The notes: generated by a model not told the origin, from the letters alone. Counted from the stretch's first letter, positions 1-6,738 are shown. The stretch: DNA of 16,439 bases from an uncultured Varibaculum sp. (GCF_902489465.1 NZ_CABTZZ010000040.1:1-16439); one strand, 5' to 3'. Translations and numbers: made by a program.

Positions 1-110
1 ACGGCGCGGGCGACGGCCGCGCCGAGGGCTTCGGGCTCGCGGGGAAGATTAAAGCCCCCAACGGCCCCCCCCCCCGCTGCAGCTAGCAGACTTTTAGGTG
101 CGTACTGGCT
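1..110. other. unassigned GC-rich edge with C11 run
   Basis: This stretch lies downstream of the glgA stop codon and holds no gene I can support. Positions 1-64 are far richer in G+C than the rest of the window, and an uninterrupted run of eleven C lies at 65-75. On the minus strand, the frame that continues glgA beyond its TAG stays open to the window edge for 36 codons and reads like plausible protein (Gly/Ala-rich, then GGFNLPREPEALGAA), but it has no ATG, GTG or TTG. It could be the start of a downstream gene, the end of a poorly assembled contig, or chance openness of GC-rich DNA. Confidence 0.3.
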
Positions 111-1316
111 CTATAACAGAGAGCGGTATAGTTCCACAGTTTTATCGGCAACAGTCTGCCAAGAGAATTTTTGTTCCACCCGTTTACGTCCAGCTTTACC
201 CATTTTTTTGGCCAGATCGGGATTCTCCACCAGCTTAGTGATGCGTTCGGCCATATCTCGGTGGAATTTCTTGGGATTCGTGGGGGTACCGCTGCCGTCA
301 GTTAACTGTTCGATCGGCACTAGATAACCGGTCTCGCCCTCGGCAATGCAATCGGGAATTCCACCGGTAGCAGTCCCTACCACCGGCAGCTCCATTGCGG
401 CTGCCTCCAAATTGACAATCCCCATCGGTTCATAAATCGAGGGGGTAACAAATACTTGCGCTGCCGACAAGATGTTGACCAGCTGGTCGTGCGGGAGCAT
501 CTGTTCAATCCAGATGATTCCGCTGCGCTCCGCTGATAATTCGTCAACCAATTCGCGTACTTCTTTTTCAATCTCCGGGGTGTCGGGTGCCCCGGCACAC
601 AGTACTACCTGAGAATCTACCGGAATTTGTTTGATCGCTTGCAAGAAGTGGGGCAGACCCTTTTGGCGGGTTATCCGCCCTACGAAAACCACTGTCGGCA
701 CCTCCGGGTCGATGCCGTATTTAGATAGGGTTTCGGCAACCGCTTCCTGGTCGGTAGGTAGCGCCCAATCGCTTAGATCCAAACCATTATGGATAACGTG
801 AACCTTATCCGGGTCTATCTGTGGGTAGGCCCGTAAAATATCTTCCTTCATCCCGTGGGAGACCCCCACCACCGCATCGGCTGCCAGATAGGCAGTTTCT
901 TCGGCCCAGGATGACAGGTTATAGCCGCCACCTAATTGTTCCCGTTTCCAAGGACGGAGCGGCTCTAAAGAATGAGCCGTCACCACATGCGGAATCTCGT
1001 ACAGTTTCTTTGCCCAGTGACCAGCCATATTGGCATACCAAGTGTGGGAGTGCACCAAGTCGGCTTGGTCGCAATGCTGCGCCATCTGTAAATCGATCCC
1101 CAGGGTACGCAGCGCGGCGTTTGCTCCGTCTTGTTTGGCGCAATAGTCATATCCCGTAACTTTGATTCTCCCGCCACTATCGGGACGAGAGCCATCGAAG
1201 CAATGTACCCCCACCTCAATTCTTTCCGCTAATACTTTCGCCAACTCAGTTACATGGACGCCAGCGCCACCATAGACATGAGGGGGATATTCTCGGCTCA
1301 ACAAATCGACACGCAT
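111..1316 (-). CDS. glgA: GT4 glycogen synthase / maltose-1-phosphate synthase
   Basis: This 401-aa protein transfers glucose from ADP-glucose. It is the actinobacterial GT4-type GlgA; the characterised mycobacterial relative (GlgM, Rv1212c) mainly makes alpha-maltose-1-phosphate for the GlgE glucan pathway. The N-terminal GT-B domain opens with REYPPHVYGGAGVHVTEL (residues 8-25), typical of this subgroup. The nucleotide-binding C-terminal domain carries VGRITRQKG (212-220, basic R214 and K219) and the retaining EX7E motif, E296 to E304, in EPMGIVNLE. The start is supported by a purine-rich AGGAAAGGA, 8 nt before the ATG. It is divergent from glgC, which makes its substrate. Family and donor are confident; whether the main product is glycogen or maltose-1-phosphate cannot be told from sequence, and no glgE is visible here. 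Confidence 0.93.
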   Translation of the reverse strand: MRVDLLSREYPPHVYGGAGVHVTELAKVLAERIEVGVHCFDGSRPDSGGRIKVTGYDYCAKQDGANAALRTLGIDLQMAQHCDQADLVHSHTWYANMAGHWAKKLYEIPHVVTAHSLEPLRPWKREQLGGGYNLSSWAEETAYLAADAVVGVSHGMKEDILRAYPQIDPDKVHVIHNGLDLSDWALPTDQEAVAETLSKYGIDPEVPTVVFVGRITRQKGLPHFLQAIKQIPVDSQVVLCAGAPDTPEIEKEVRELVDELSAERSGIIWIEQMLPHDQLVNILSAAQVFVTPSIYEPMGIVNLEAAAMELPVVGTATGGIPDCIAEGETGYLVPIEQLTDGSGTPTNPKKFHRDMAERITKLVENPDLAKKMGKAGRKRVEQKFSWQTVADKTVELYRSLL

Positions 1317-1587
1317 TTTAGGGATCCTTTCCTAAGTGACCTTTAATTTTGCCGCTATCTACTAGATTAGTGGAATCGTGAAGGCACGGGGCAAAAACGG
1401 GAAATCCTCCGCTCCTGCCCCGCACCAAAAACACTTATCCCAAGGAAAGACTCTGCGCTGGATTCTAGGACAAGGCAAAAAGCGGAAGACTAATATTTAA
1501 TAAATTCTACGTAAGCGGACTATTACCTTTTAATTAATCAAGCTCAAATCCCCGCGCCAGCCCTAGAGCTTGGCATAAGCTGACGTC
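1317..1587. promoter_or_regulatory. divergent glgA/glgC control region
   Basis: This 271-bp gene-free stretch separates two divergent glycogen genes and should hold both promoters. It contains an AT-rich block at about 1490-1540, including the palindrome TTAATTAA (1530-1537), and an inverted repeat CGGGGCA (1387-1393) / TGCCCCG (1416-1422) with a 22-bp spacer that could be an operator or RNA hairpin. I found no clean -35/-10 pair for glgA. For glgC the best candidate is the start-proximal TAAGCT, listed separately. Shared regulation of the two genes is inferred from their arrangement. Confidence 0.55.
1576..1587 (+). promoter_or_regulatory. candidate -10 for leaderless glgC
   Basis: TAAGCT (1576-1581) fits the actinobacterial TANNNT -10 pattern and lies exactly 6 nt before the glgC ATG, so transcription could begin at or next to the start codon. 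No Shine-Dalgarno sequence lies upstream of this ATG, which also points to a leaderless mRNA. No good -35 is visible. This is inference from spacing alone. Confidence 0.4.
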
Positions 1588-2823
1588 ATGGGAAAAAATA
1601 ATGTGTTAGCAATGATTCTGGCTGGCGGCGAAGGCAAGCGCCTGATGCCCCTTACTTTAGATAGAGCAAAACCGGCGGTTCCCTTTGGTGGAACCTACCG
1701 CTTGATCGATTTCGCGCTTTCCAATGTGGTGAACTCCGGTTATCTCCGCTCGGTGGTACTCACCCAATACAAATCGCACTCGCTAGACCGCCACTTAGCC
1801 ACCACCTGGCGGATGTCAGATTTGCTGAGCAACTATGTAGCCCCCGTTCCCGCCCAGCAGCGGCGCGGAAAGCACTGGTATTTGGGCAGCGCAGATGCGG
1901 TCTACCAGTCGCTAAACATTGTGCGTGATGAGGACCCTGACTACGTCCTGATTATTGGCGCGGACAATATCTATCGGATGGACTTTTCACAAATGGTCGA
2001 TGACCACATTAAATCCGGCCTGCCTTGTACGGTTGCCGGGATTCGGCAACCGATTGAGCTTTCCAGTGCTTTTGGGGTCATTGACCAAACGAACGGAACG
2101 ATTAATCGCTTCATCGAAAAACCCGATACCTGCGAGGGTCTACCTGATGATCCCACTAAGTTCTTGGCTTCAATGGGTAACTATGTGTTTACCACTAAAG
2201 ATCTAGTGGCAGCCCTACAAGCAGACGCTGAGAATGAAGATTCTAACCACGATATGGGCGGGGATCTGGTGCCCTATTTCGTAGAGCATGGCGGGGTGAA
2301 CTGCTATGACTTCATTGAAAACGAGGTTCCGGGCGCTACCGATCGTGACCGTGACTATTGGCGCGATGTCGGCACTATCGATGCCTTCTACGAAGCGCAC
2401 CTGGATCTGCTGTCGGTGTCTCCGGTATTTAACCTGTATAACTTTGACTGGCCAACCTATACGAAGCTAGACGCTTGGCTGCCCCCTGCCAAGAGCACCT
2501 TTAGCGATGAGAACCGCCGCGGCATGGCTCTGGATTCGATTGTTTCTCCGGGGGTAATCATTTCCGGGTCACGCGTGGAACGTTCCATGCTCTCTCCCCG
2601 AGTGCATTTGCATTCTTTCTCTTCGGTGGACGGCTCAGTGTTAATGAATGGTGTAGATGTGGAACGCTCCGCCGTGATCCACAATGCCATCTTGGATAAG
2701 AATGTGCGGGTCGCGGAAGGGGTACAGATCGGCATTGATCATGATAAAGACCGCGAACGCGGCTTTACAATTTCCGAGGGCGGGATCACCGTAGTCCCCA
2801 AGGGAACTATCGTCGATCATTAA
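1588..2823 (+). CDS. glgC: glucose-1-phosphate adenylyltransferase
   Basis: GlgC (411 aa) converts glucose-1-phosphate and ATP to ADP-glucose and pyrophosphate, the committed step of bacterial glycogen synthesis. The nucleotidyltransferase domain shows the pyrophosphorylase signature GGEGKRLMPLT with R26-AKPAVPFGG (13-35), the WYLGSADAV motif (97-105), D126 in the GADNIYRMD metal/substrate segment, and IEKP (176-179) for sugar phosphate. The C-terminal third has the hexapeptide-like repeats of a left-handed beta-helix, expected for the allosteric/oligomerisation domain. Length matches actinobacterial GlgC. The start at 1588 gives the usual short lead-in before the LAGGEGKRL motif, although it has no Shine-Dalgarno. 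A hairpin pair follows the stop. It pairs functionally with divergent glgA. Confidence 0.96.
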   Translation: MGKNNVLAMILAGGEGKRLMPLTLDRAKPAVPFGGTYRLIDFALSNVVNSGYLRSVVLTQYKSHSLDRHLATTWRMSDLLSNYVAPVPAQQRRGKHWYLGSADAVYQSLNIVRDEDPDYVLIIGADNIYRMDFSQMVDDHIKSGLPCTVAGIRQPIELSSAFGVIDQTNGTINRFIEKPDTCEGLPDDPTKFLASMGNYVFTTKDLVAALQADAENEDSNHDMGGDLVPYFVEHGGVNCYDFIENEVPGATDRDRDYWRDVGTIDAFYEAHLDLLSVSPVFNLYNFDWPTYTKLDAWLPPAKSTFSDENRRGMALDSIVSPGVIISGSRVERSMLSPRVHLHSFSSVDGSVLMNGVDVERSAVIHNAILDKNVRVAEGVQIGIDHDKDRERGFTISEGGITVVPKGTIVDH

Positions 2824-2844
2824 GCTAAATCTCTCTAAGTTACC

Positions 2845-2892
2845 GGGGAGCACTTCTTTTGAAGTGCCCCCCGCGCTGTCTCTAACAGCGCG
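2845..2892. terminator. two tandem hairpins between convergent genes
   Basis: Two adjacent perfect stems lie between the convergent ends of glgC and sixA. The first pairs GCACTTC (2850-2856) with GAAGTGC (2861-2867) around a TTTT loop and is extended by GGGG/CCCC. The second pairs CGCGCTGT (2872-2879) with ACAGCGCG (2885-2892) around a 5-nt loop. Neither is followed by a clear U-tract, so they are termination or RNA-stability hairpins that probably serve both strands, not classic intrinsic terminators. Confidence 0.6.
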
Positions 2893-2947
2893 TTAGGCAA
2901 TAAAGCAAAGCTAGTTCACAATGAAAATGTCAGGGTATCCCTCATGT

Positions 2948-3436
2948 CTAGGCGCGCAGCGGAGCGTGAAAAACCCCAGTTAGCTCCCCGCTACCAGAGC
3001 CAAGATGATTAAACGAGCGAACGTGAAAAGCAATAGCGGTAGCGGTGGATACTCCACAGGGAATGCCGGCGTTTTCCGGAGCTAACAGCTGGGCAGTCAT
3101 CGAGATAATCGGCTCATGTCCCACTACCAAAATAGCTTTACCACCTGCCGGTTTATACTCTTCCACTAGACGCAATAGCCGCTCTGGGGAGCAATGGTAT
3201 AGCTCATCCTCTGCCAGTAGTTGCACGCCGGGGTAGGATTGCCCCAGCTGCCCCGCAGTTTGTCTGGCGCGAGCCGCCGTAGAATGCAATATCAGCTCGA
3301 CCTCGACCCCCTCTTTAACCAATAACGCTCCCAGCTCTCGCGACTGCCGCACCCCACCCGGGGTCAAGGGACGAGAGTGGTCGCCCTGGCCGTAACCAGC
3401 CTGGGCGTGGCGTACCAGGGTTAAATCGTAACTCAT
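2948..3436 (-). CDS. SixA-type histidine phosphatase
   Basis: This 162-aa protein belongs to the histidine phosphatase (phosphoglycerate-mutase-like) superfamily, SixA subgroup. Members remove phosphate from phosphohistidine or small phosphorylated substrates. Catalytic features: the RH pair (R9-H10, nucleophile) in LVRHAQAG, a second arginine in the STAARARQTA segment (52-61), and the second histidine H107 in VVGHEP. Short length and the HSTAARARQTA layout favour SixA over metabolic mutases. It is convergent with glgC and divergent from a 75-aa gene. No histidine kinase or phosphotransfer protein lies nearby, so the substrate is unknown. The ATG is 6 nt after TAGGAT and also follows purine-rich AGGATAGGG, so the transcript may be leaderless. 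Confidence 0.85.
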   Translation of the reverse strand: MSYDLTLVRHAQAGYGQGDHSRPLTPGGVRQSRELGALLVKEGVEVELILHSTAARARQTAGQLGQSYPGVQLLAEDELYHCSPERLLRLVEEYKPAGGKAILVVGHEPIISMTAQLLAPENAGIPCGVSTATAIAFHVRSFNHLGSGSGELTGVFHAPLRA

Positions 3437-3448
3437 AGCCCTATCCTA
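3437..3448 (-). promoter_or_regulatory. candidate -10 at the sixA-type gene start
   Basis: On the minus strand TAGGAT (3448-3443) is followed by 6 nt and then the ATG. The 17-bp segment from 3450 to 3434 matches the corresponding segment before the HAD gene (6725-6741) at 15 positions. It could act as a -10 giving a leaderless transcript, or AGGATAGGG could simply be a ribosome-binding site; the sequence does not decide. Confidence 0.4.
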
Positions 3449-3458
3449 GCTATGTCTC

Positions 3459-3464
3459 TAGAAT
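3459..3464 (+). promoter_or_regulatory. candidate -10 of the 75-aa gene
   Basis: TAGAAT lies 23 nt before the ATG at 3488 in the 51-bp gap between divergent genes. The leader that would result contains the AAGGAG ribosome-binding site. No convincing -35 is visible, so this rests on the -10 match and spacing. Confidence 0.35.
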
Positions 3465-3487
3465 GAAAACTAAGGACAAGGAGAAAC

Positions 3488-3715
3488 ATGGCTTTAGCTA
3501 AAGGACCAGAAGATAACATCTGTTCAGCCCGCCGGTGCGAAAACCCGGCGACCAAAGCGGTATTGTGGCGTAACCCCAAGATTCCCCGCCCCGTACATAA
3601 AACCTGGCTGACTTGCGATGAACACGCCGAGTTTTTGCAGCAATACCTGGCTTATCGCTCTTTTCCCACTAAAGTGATTCCTTTTAGCGAGATTGATACG
3701 GCAACTTTGGATTAA
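3488..3715 (+). CDS. small actinobacterial Cys/His protein, function unknown
   Basis: This 75-aa protein has four candidate metal ligands: C12 and C17 (CSARRCENPA) and C43 with H46 (CDEH), a zinc-ribbon-like arrangement. The conserved frame CS..RC..PAT..V.WRNP........TWL.CDEH is one I recognise from small actinobacterial proteins that databases sometimes label 'acetone carboxylase'; that label is not supported here, because the protein is far too short and lacks catalytic domains. No signal peptide or membrane segment is seen, so it is probably cytosolic. The start is well placed, with AAGGAG five nt before the ATG. It is divergent from the SixA-like phosphatase. Function unknown; zinc binding is inferred from the ligand pattern. 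Confidence 0.8.
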   Translation: MALAKGPEDNICSARRCENPATKAVLWRNPKIPRPVHKTWLTCDEHAEFLQQYLAYRSFPTKVIPFSEIDTATLD

Positions 3716-3768
3716 TCCCCGGATTACCCGCTACCGCCAGCAAAGCACTGACCAAGGCCGGCACCTAG

Positions 3769-5433
3769 CTACGTCAACTCGACTAAATCCAGGTAGTCAT
3801 CACTCCATAAATCCTCGTCCCCATCTGGCAGGAGCAACACCCGCTGCGGATTGAGCGCCTGTACCGCCCCCGGATCGTGGGTCACCAGTACTACTGCTCC
3901 CTCGTATTGGTCGAGGGCGTGCAAGATTTCTTCCCGAGACGCTGGATCCAGGTTATTGGTAGGTTCATCTAGTAGCAGCACATTGGCGCCACTTACCACC
4001 AAGGTGGCTAAAGCTAGCCGGGTTTTTTCTCCCCCCGAAAGCACACTGGCCGGCTTAAAAGCGTCCTCCCCGGAAAATAAAAACTGCCCTAAAATGTTGC
4101 GCACATGGGTTTCATCTAGATCGGGAGCCGCCGCGGTCATATTTTCGTAAACCGTGCGAGCCGGATCCAAGGTTTCGTGTTCTTGGGCATAGTATCCCAG
4201 TTTGAGGCCGTGACCGGGAACAACTTCCCCCGCGTCCGCGTCCTCGATCCCGTTTAGTAAGCGCAGCAGCGTGGTTTTCCCGGCTCCGTTTTCCCCGAGT
4301 ACCACCACTTTGCTGCCGCGGTCGATTGATAAATCTAGGCCGCTAAATACCTCTAAGCTGCCATATGATTTCGCGAGGCCGCGCGCATTTAGCGGCACTT
4401 TACCGCAAGCTAGCGGAGTAGGAAAACGCAGGCGGGCAACTTTTTCGGCTTTGGTTTCAGTTCCGGCCTCTTTAATTAGTTCTTCGGCTCTCCGCAGCAT
4501 TTGTTGCGCCGCGACTGCTTTAGTGGCTTTGGCTCGCATTTTTTCGCCTTGCTCGCGCAATGCCTGCGCTTTCGCTAAAGCGTTTTGGCGCTCCCGGCGC
4601 CGCCGCGCCTCATCTTGGGCGCGTTGCTTCAAGTAGGCATCCCAGCCGAGTTTATATTGGTCGATAACCGCGCGCGAGGCATCCAGGTACCAAACCTGGT
4701 TTACCGTGTCTTGTAGTAGCGCTGTAGAGTGGGTAACCATCACGAAGCCGCCAGCATAGGTACGCAGAAAATCGCGGAGCCAAATAATGGAGTCATGGTC
4801 TAAGTGGTTGGTGGGCTCATCTAAAAGCAGTACATCCGGCTGGGAAAACAGTACTCGCGCCAGTTCTACCCGACGGCGCTGTCCTCCGGAAAGGGTCGCC
4901 AGCGGCTGAGTGAGCGCGGCTTGGTCTAACCCTAAGTTATGGGCTATCTGCATAGCTTCCGAGCGGGCAGCATAACCCCCTAACCGGGTAAACTCTTCAT
5001 CCAGGCGCGCGTATCTTTCTATCGTCTTCGCCTGGGTTTCCCCGCTGGTGGTGGACATTTTTTCTTGGGCATTCTCGATTGCTCGCAAAGTGCGATCCAA
5101 ATCCCGCACCGCCATTATCCGAGAAATTCCGTCCTTTTGTTTCACCCCCACTGCTGGGTCTTGTGACAGATACCCTACCGACCCGGAGGAAGTTACTTTG
5201 CCTTGAAAATCGATATTGTCGATTAGTTCTTGGGCTTCGTCCTCGCTAAGGGAACCGCTGGAGCGATGTTTACCTAGAGCCACCAGCGCCGCTATCAAGC
5301 GCATAGTAGTGGTTTTACCAGCGCCATTGCGCCCGACTAGGCCGATTCGCATTCCTTTATCAATCCGCAAATTGGTGCGGGAGACCAAGAGCCGCTGCCC
5401 GATCCGCACTTCCATATCTTGCGCATTTATCAC
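3769..5433 (-). CDS. ABC-F family ATPase
   Basis: This soluble 554-aa protein has two ABC domains and no membrane segments, as in the ABC-F family that acts on the ribosome (EttA-like housekeeping factors or antibiotic-protection proteins). Domain 1: Walker A GRNGAGKT (34-41), signature LSGGQ (181-185), Walker B/catalytic Glu VLLLDE (201-206, E206). A charged helical linker (about 265-340, rich in Arg, Lys, Ala) matches the P-site tRNA interaction region. Domain 2: GENGAGKTT (380-388), LSGGE (465-469), LLLDE (486-490). I chose the GTG at 5433, not the upstream ATG at 5568: the family begins almost exactly here (V/M-INAQDMEVR), the extra 45 residues look non-coding, and they would run to within 11 bp of the divergent regulator. 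A TAGAAT element lies 7 nt before this GTG. Housekeeping versus resistance role cannot be told. Confidence 0.9.
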   Translation of the reverse strand: MINAQDMEVRIGQRLLVSRTNLRIDKGMRIGLVGRNGAGKTTTMRLIAALVALGKHRSSGSLSEDEAQELIDNIDFQGKVTSSGSVGYLSQDPAVGVKQKDGISRIMAVRDLDRTLRAIENAQEKMSTTSGETQAKTIERYARLDEEFTRLGGYAARSEAMQIAHNLGLDQAALTQPLATLSGGQRRRVELARVLFSQPDVLLLDEPTNHLDHDSIIWLRDFLRTYAGGFVMVTHSTALLQDTVNQVWYLDASRAVIDQYKLGWDAYLKQRAQDEARRRRERQNALAKAQALREQGEKMRAKATKAVAAQQMLRRAEELIKEAGTETKAEKVARLRFPTPLACGKVPLNARGLAKSYGSLEVFSGLDLSIDRGSKVVVLGENGAGKTTLLRLLNGIEDADAGEVVPGHGLKLGYYAQEHETLDPARTVYENMTAAAPDLDETHVRNILGQFLFSGEDAFKPASVLSGGEKTRLALATLVVSGANVLLLDEPTNNLDPASREEILHALDQYEGAVVLVTHDPGAVQALNPQRVLLLPDGDEDLWSDDYLDLVELT

Positions 5434-5446
5434 GGTGTGGATTCTA
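5434..5446 (-). promoter_or_regulatory. candidate -10 for leaderless ABC-F gene
   Basis: On the minus strand TAGAAT (5446-5441) is followed by 7 nt and the GTG chosen as start. No Shine-Dalgarno sequence precedes that GTG, so a leaderless transcript is the simplest reading. A poor -35-like TTTAAC lies 17 bp further upstream (5469-5464). Confidence 0.45.
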
Positions 5447-5535
5447 CCCAGGAGCTGCCAGTAGTTAAAACCGATACGGCTATTGCCCGCCATAAAAACG
5501 CGATGGAAATAGCTATCCCTGCTGGGGCGGGCGAT

Positions 5536-5541
5536 TACAAT
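5536..5541 (+). promoter_or_regulatory. candidate -10 of the SorC-family regulator
   Basis: TACAAT lies 38 nt before the ATG at 5580, giving a short leader that ends with purine-rich AAAGGGAAAAG. It falls within the interval shared with the divergent ABC-F gene. No good -35 is seen. Confidence 0.35.
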
Positions 5542-5579
5542 AGTGCTGTAGCAAAGGTGCCATAACAAAGGGAAAAGTC

Positions 5580-6533
5580 ATGCCCGTAAATCTTAGCCGC
5601 AAAGACATTCAAGCTATTGATGCCGCCAAAGCCTACTATGGGGGCCTTCCCCAAAATGAAGTGGCAGCGCGGCTGGGAATTTCGCGCCCTACCGTTTCTA
5701 AACTGTTGCGCTATGCACGCGCCAAAGGATACGTGAAAATCACGGTTAATGATCCTCGGCTAGCGGATTCTTCGGCCGCAAATGCACTAAAATCCCGGTT
5801 CGGCTTAGAGGAGGCGGTGGTGGTTTACCCCAGCGCTCCCGCAGATAGTGAAGTCCGCAAAGCGCTAGGAGAAGCCGGAGCCCGAATGGTGGAAAAGGTG
5901 ATTAAAGATGGGGACATGGTGGGGGTTTCCTGGTCTCGCACCGTTGAAGAAATCTCTAAAAACCTCACCACCCAACCGCGTAAGAATGTAGAGATCGTGC
6001 AACTGCGCGGAGGGGTAGGCGGGTTCGCGCGCGGACAAAGCGAAATCGAGGCAGTTAATCGTTTCGCCGAGGCTTTTAAGGCCAAGGCACACCTTTTAGG
6101 AGCACCCACCGTATTTCAAAGCGCCGAAGCTAAAGAGGCAATGATGAAAGAAAAGCAGGTGGCGGCAGCTTTGAAACGAGGACGAGACTCGCAGGTAGCC
6201 GTTTTTACCGTGGGAGATGCGGCCAAAAGTTCCTATCTTTTGACCCTGCCTACCCTCTCACGCGATGTGAAACTATTTTTAGAGCAGAAAGCAGTCGGCG
6301 ATATTTGTTCTCGTTTCATCGACACCCATGGCCGGGTGTGTCTGCCGGAACTAAATGACCGCACGATGGCGGTCACTCTCGCGCAACTGCGCAGAATTCC
6401 CGAAAAAATAATGGTTGCTGGCGGAGGCGCAAAAGTAGCGATCATCAGAGTCGCCCTGGAACACGGCTACGCTAATCGGCTAGTAATCGATGCGGCCACC
6501 GCCGCCCAAGTGCTAGATATGCGAGCAAACTAG
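5580..6533 (+). CDS. SorC/DeoR-type sugar-responsive transcription regulator
   Basis: This 317-aa DNA-binding protein has the architecture of the SorC family, which senses phosphorylated sugars. The N-terminal helix-turn-helix is at about 25-46 (QNEVAARLGISRPTVSKLLR), followed by a short wing and linker. The rest (about 60-315) is the SorC sugar-binding domain, recognisable by GDMVGVSWSRTVEEI, which contributes to phosphate binding, and the C-terminal AGGGAKVAIIRVALEHGYANRLVID-type segment. The start gives a normal N-terminal lead before the HTH, with a weak AAGGGA ribosome-binding site. No sugar transporter or catabolic operon adjoins it. The next gene downstream is a HAD phosphatase separated by 205 bp and a hairpin, so its target genes and inducer are unknown. 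Confidence 0.87.
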   Translation: MPVNLSRKDIQAIDAAKAYYGGLPQNEVAARLGISRPTVSKLLRYARAKGYVKITVNDPRLADSSAANALKSRFGLEEAVVVYPSAPADSEVRKALGEAGARMVEKVIKDGDMVGVSWSRTVEEISKNLTTQPRKNVEIVQLRGGVGGFARGQSEIEAVNRFAEAFKAKAHLLGAPTVFQSAEAKEAMMKEKQVAAALKRGRDSQVAVFTVGDAAKSSYLLTLPTLSRDVKLFLEQKAVGDICSRFIDTHGRVCLPELNDRTMAVTLAQLRRIPEKIMVAGGGAKVAIIRVALEHGYANRLVIDAATAAQVLDMRAN

Positions 6534-6552
6534 CCGCTCATCAAAGAGTTAA

Positions 6553-6581
6553 CCGTCGCGCTCCTTTTATTTCCGCGACGG
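6553..6581 (+). terminator. hairpin after the SorC-family gene
   Basis: CCGTCGCG (6553-6560) pairs with CGCGACGG (6574-6581) across a 13-nt loop, 20 bp after the regulator's stop codon. No U-tract follows, so it is a probable but weak terminator. The remaining ~150 bp up to the HAD gene hold nothing else I can name. Confidence 0.45.
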
Positions 6582-6726
6582 GTACTACATAAAACTAACC
6601 CTGGATTTGCAGCGCTTTCACGCCTGGCATAGCTCCGGTGGCTCGGCATTGATTACTTGAGGCTTCGCGATGGTAAATAGGCGGATAACAGGACTTTAGA
6701 GATAAGCATTTGCGGTATGTCCCCGC

Positions 6727-6738
6727 TAGGATGGGGGT
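6727..6738 (+). promoter_or_regulatory. candidate -10 / start element of HAD gene
   Basis: TAGGAT (6727-6732) lies 6 nt before the ATG, with GGGGGT between. The whole 17-bp segment 6725-6741 matches the start of the sixA-type gene at 15 of 17 positions. It may be a -10 for a leaderless transcript, or GGATGGGGG may be read as a ribosome-binding site. Confidence 0.4.

Noticed and set aside
1530..1537. TTAATTAA palindrome as an operator in the glg control region
   Set aside because: It is a short AT palindrome inside a generally AT-rich block with no second copy; chance is likely.
3488..3715. Acetone carboxylase label for the 75-aa protein
   Set aside because: The protein is far too short and has only a four-ligand Cys/His pattern; the label is a known kind of propagated database error.
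4271..4636. A 121-codon plus-strand open frame opposite the ABC-F gene
   Set aside because: It lies wholly antisense to a well-supported gene, has no recognisable motif or ribosome-binding site, and is a by-product of that gene's codon use. The same holds for antisense frames at 821-1159, 7981-8295, 10542-10874, 12486-12866 and 14029-14397.
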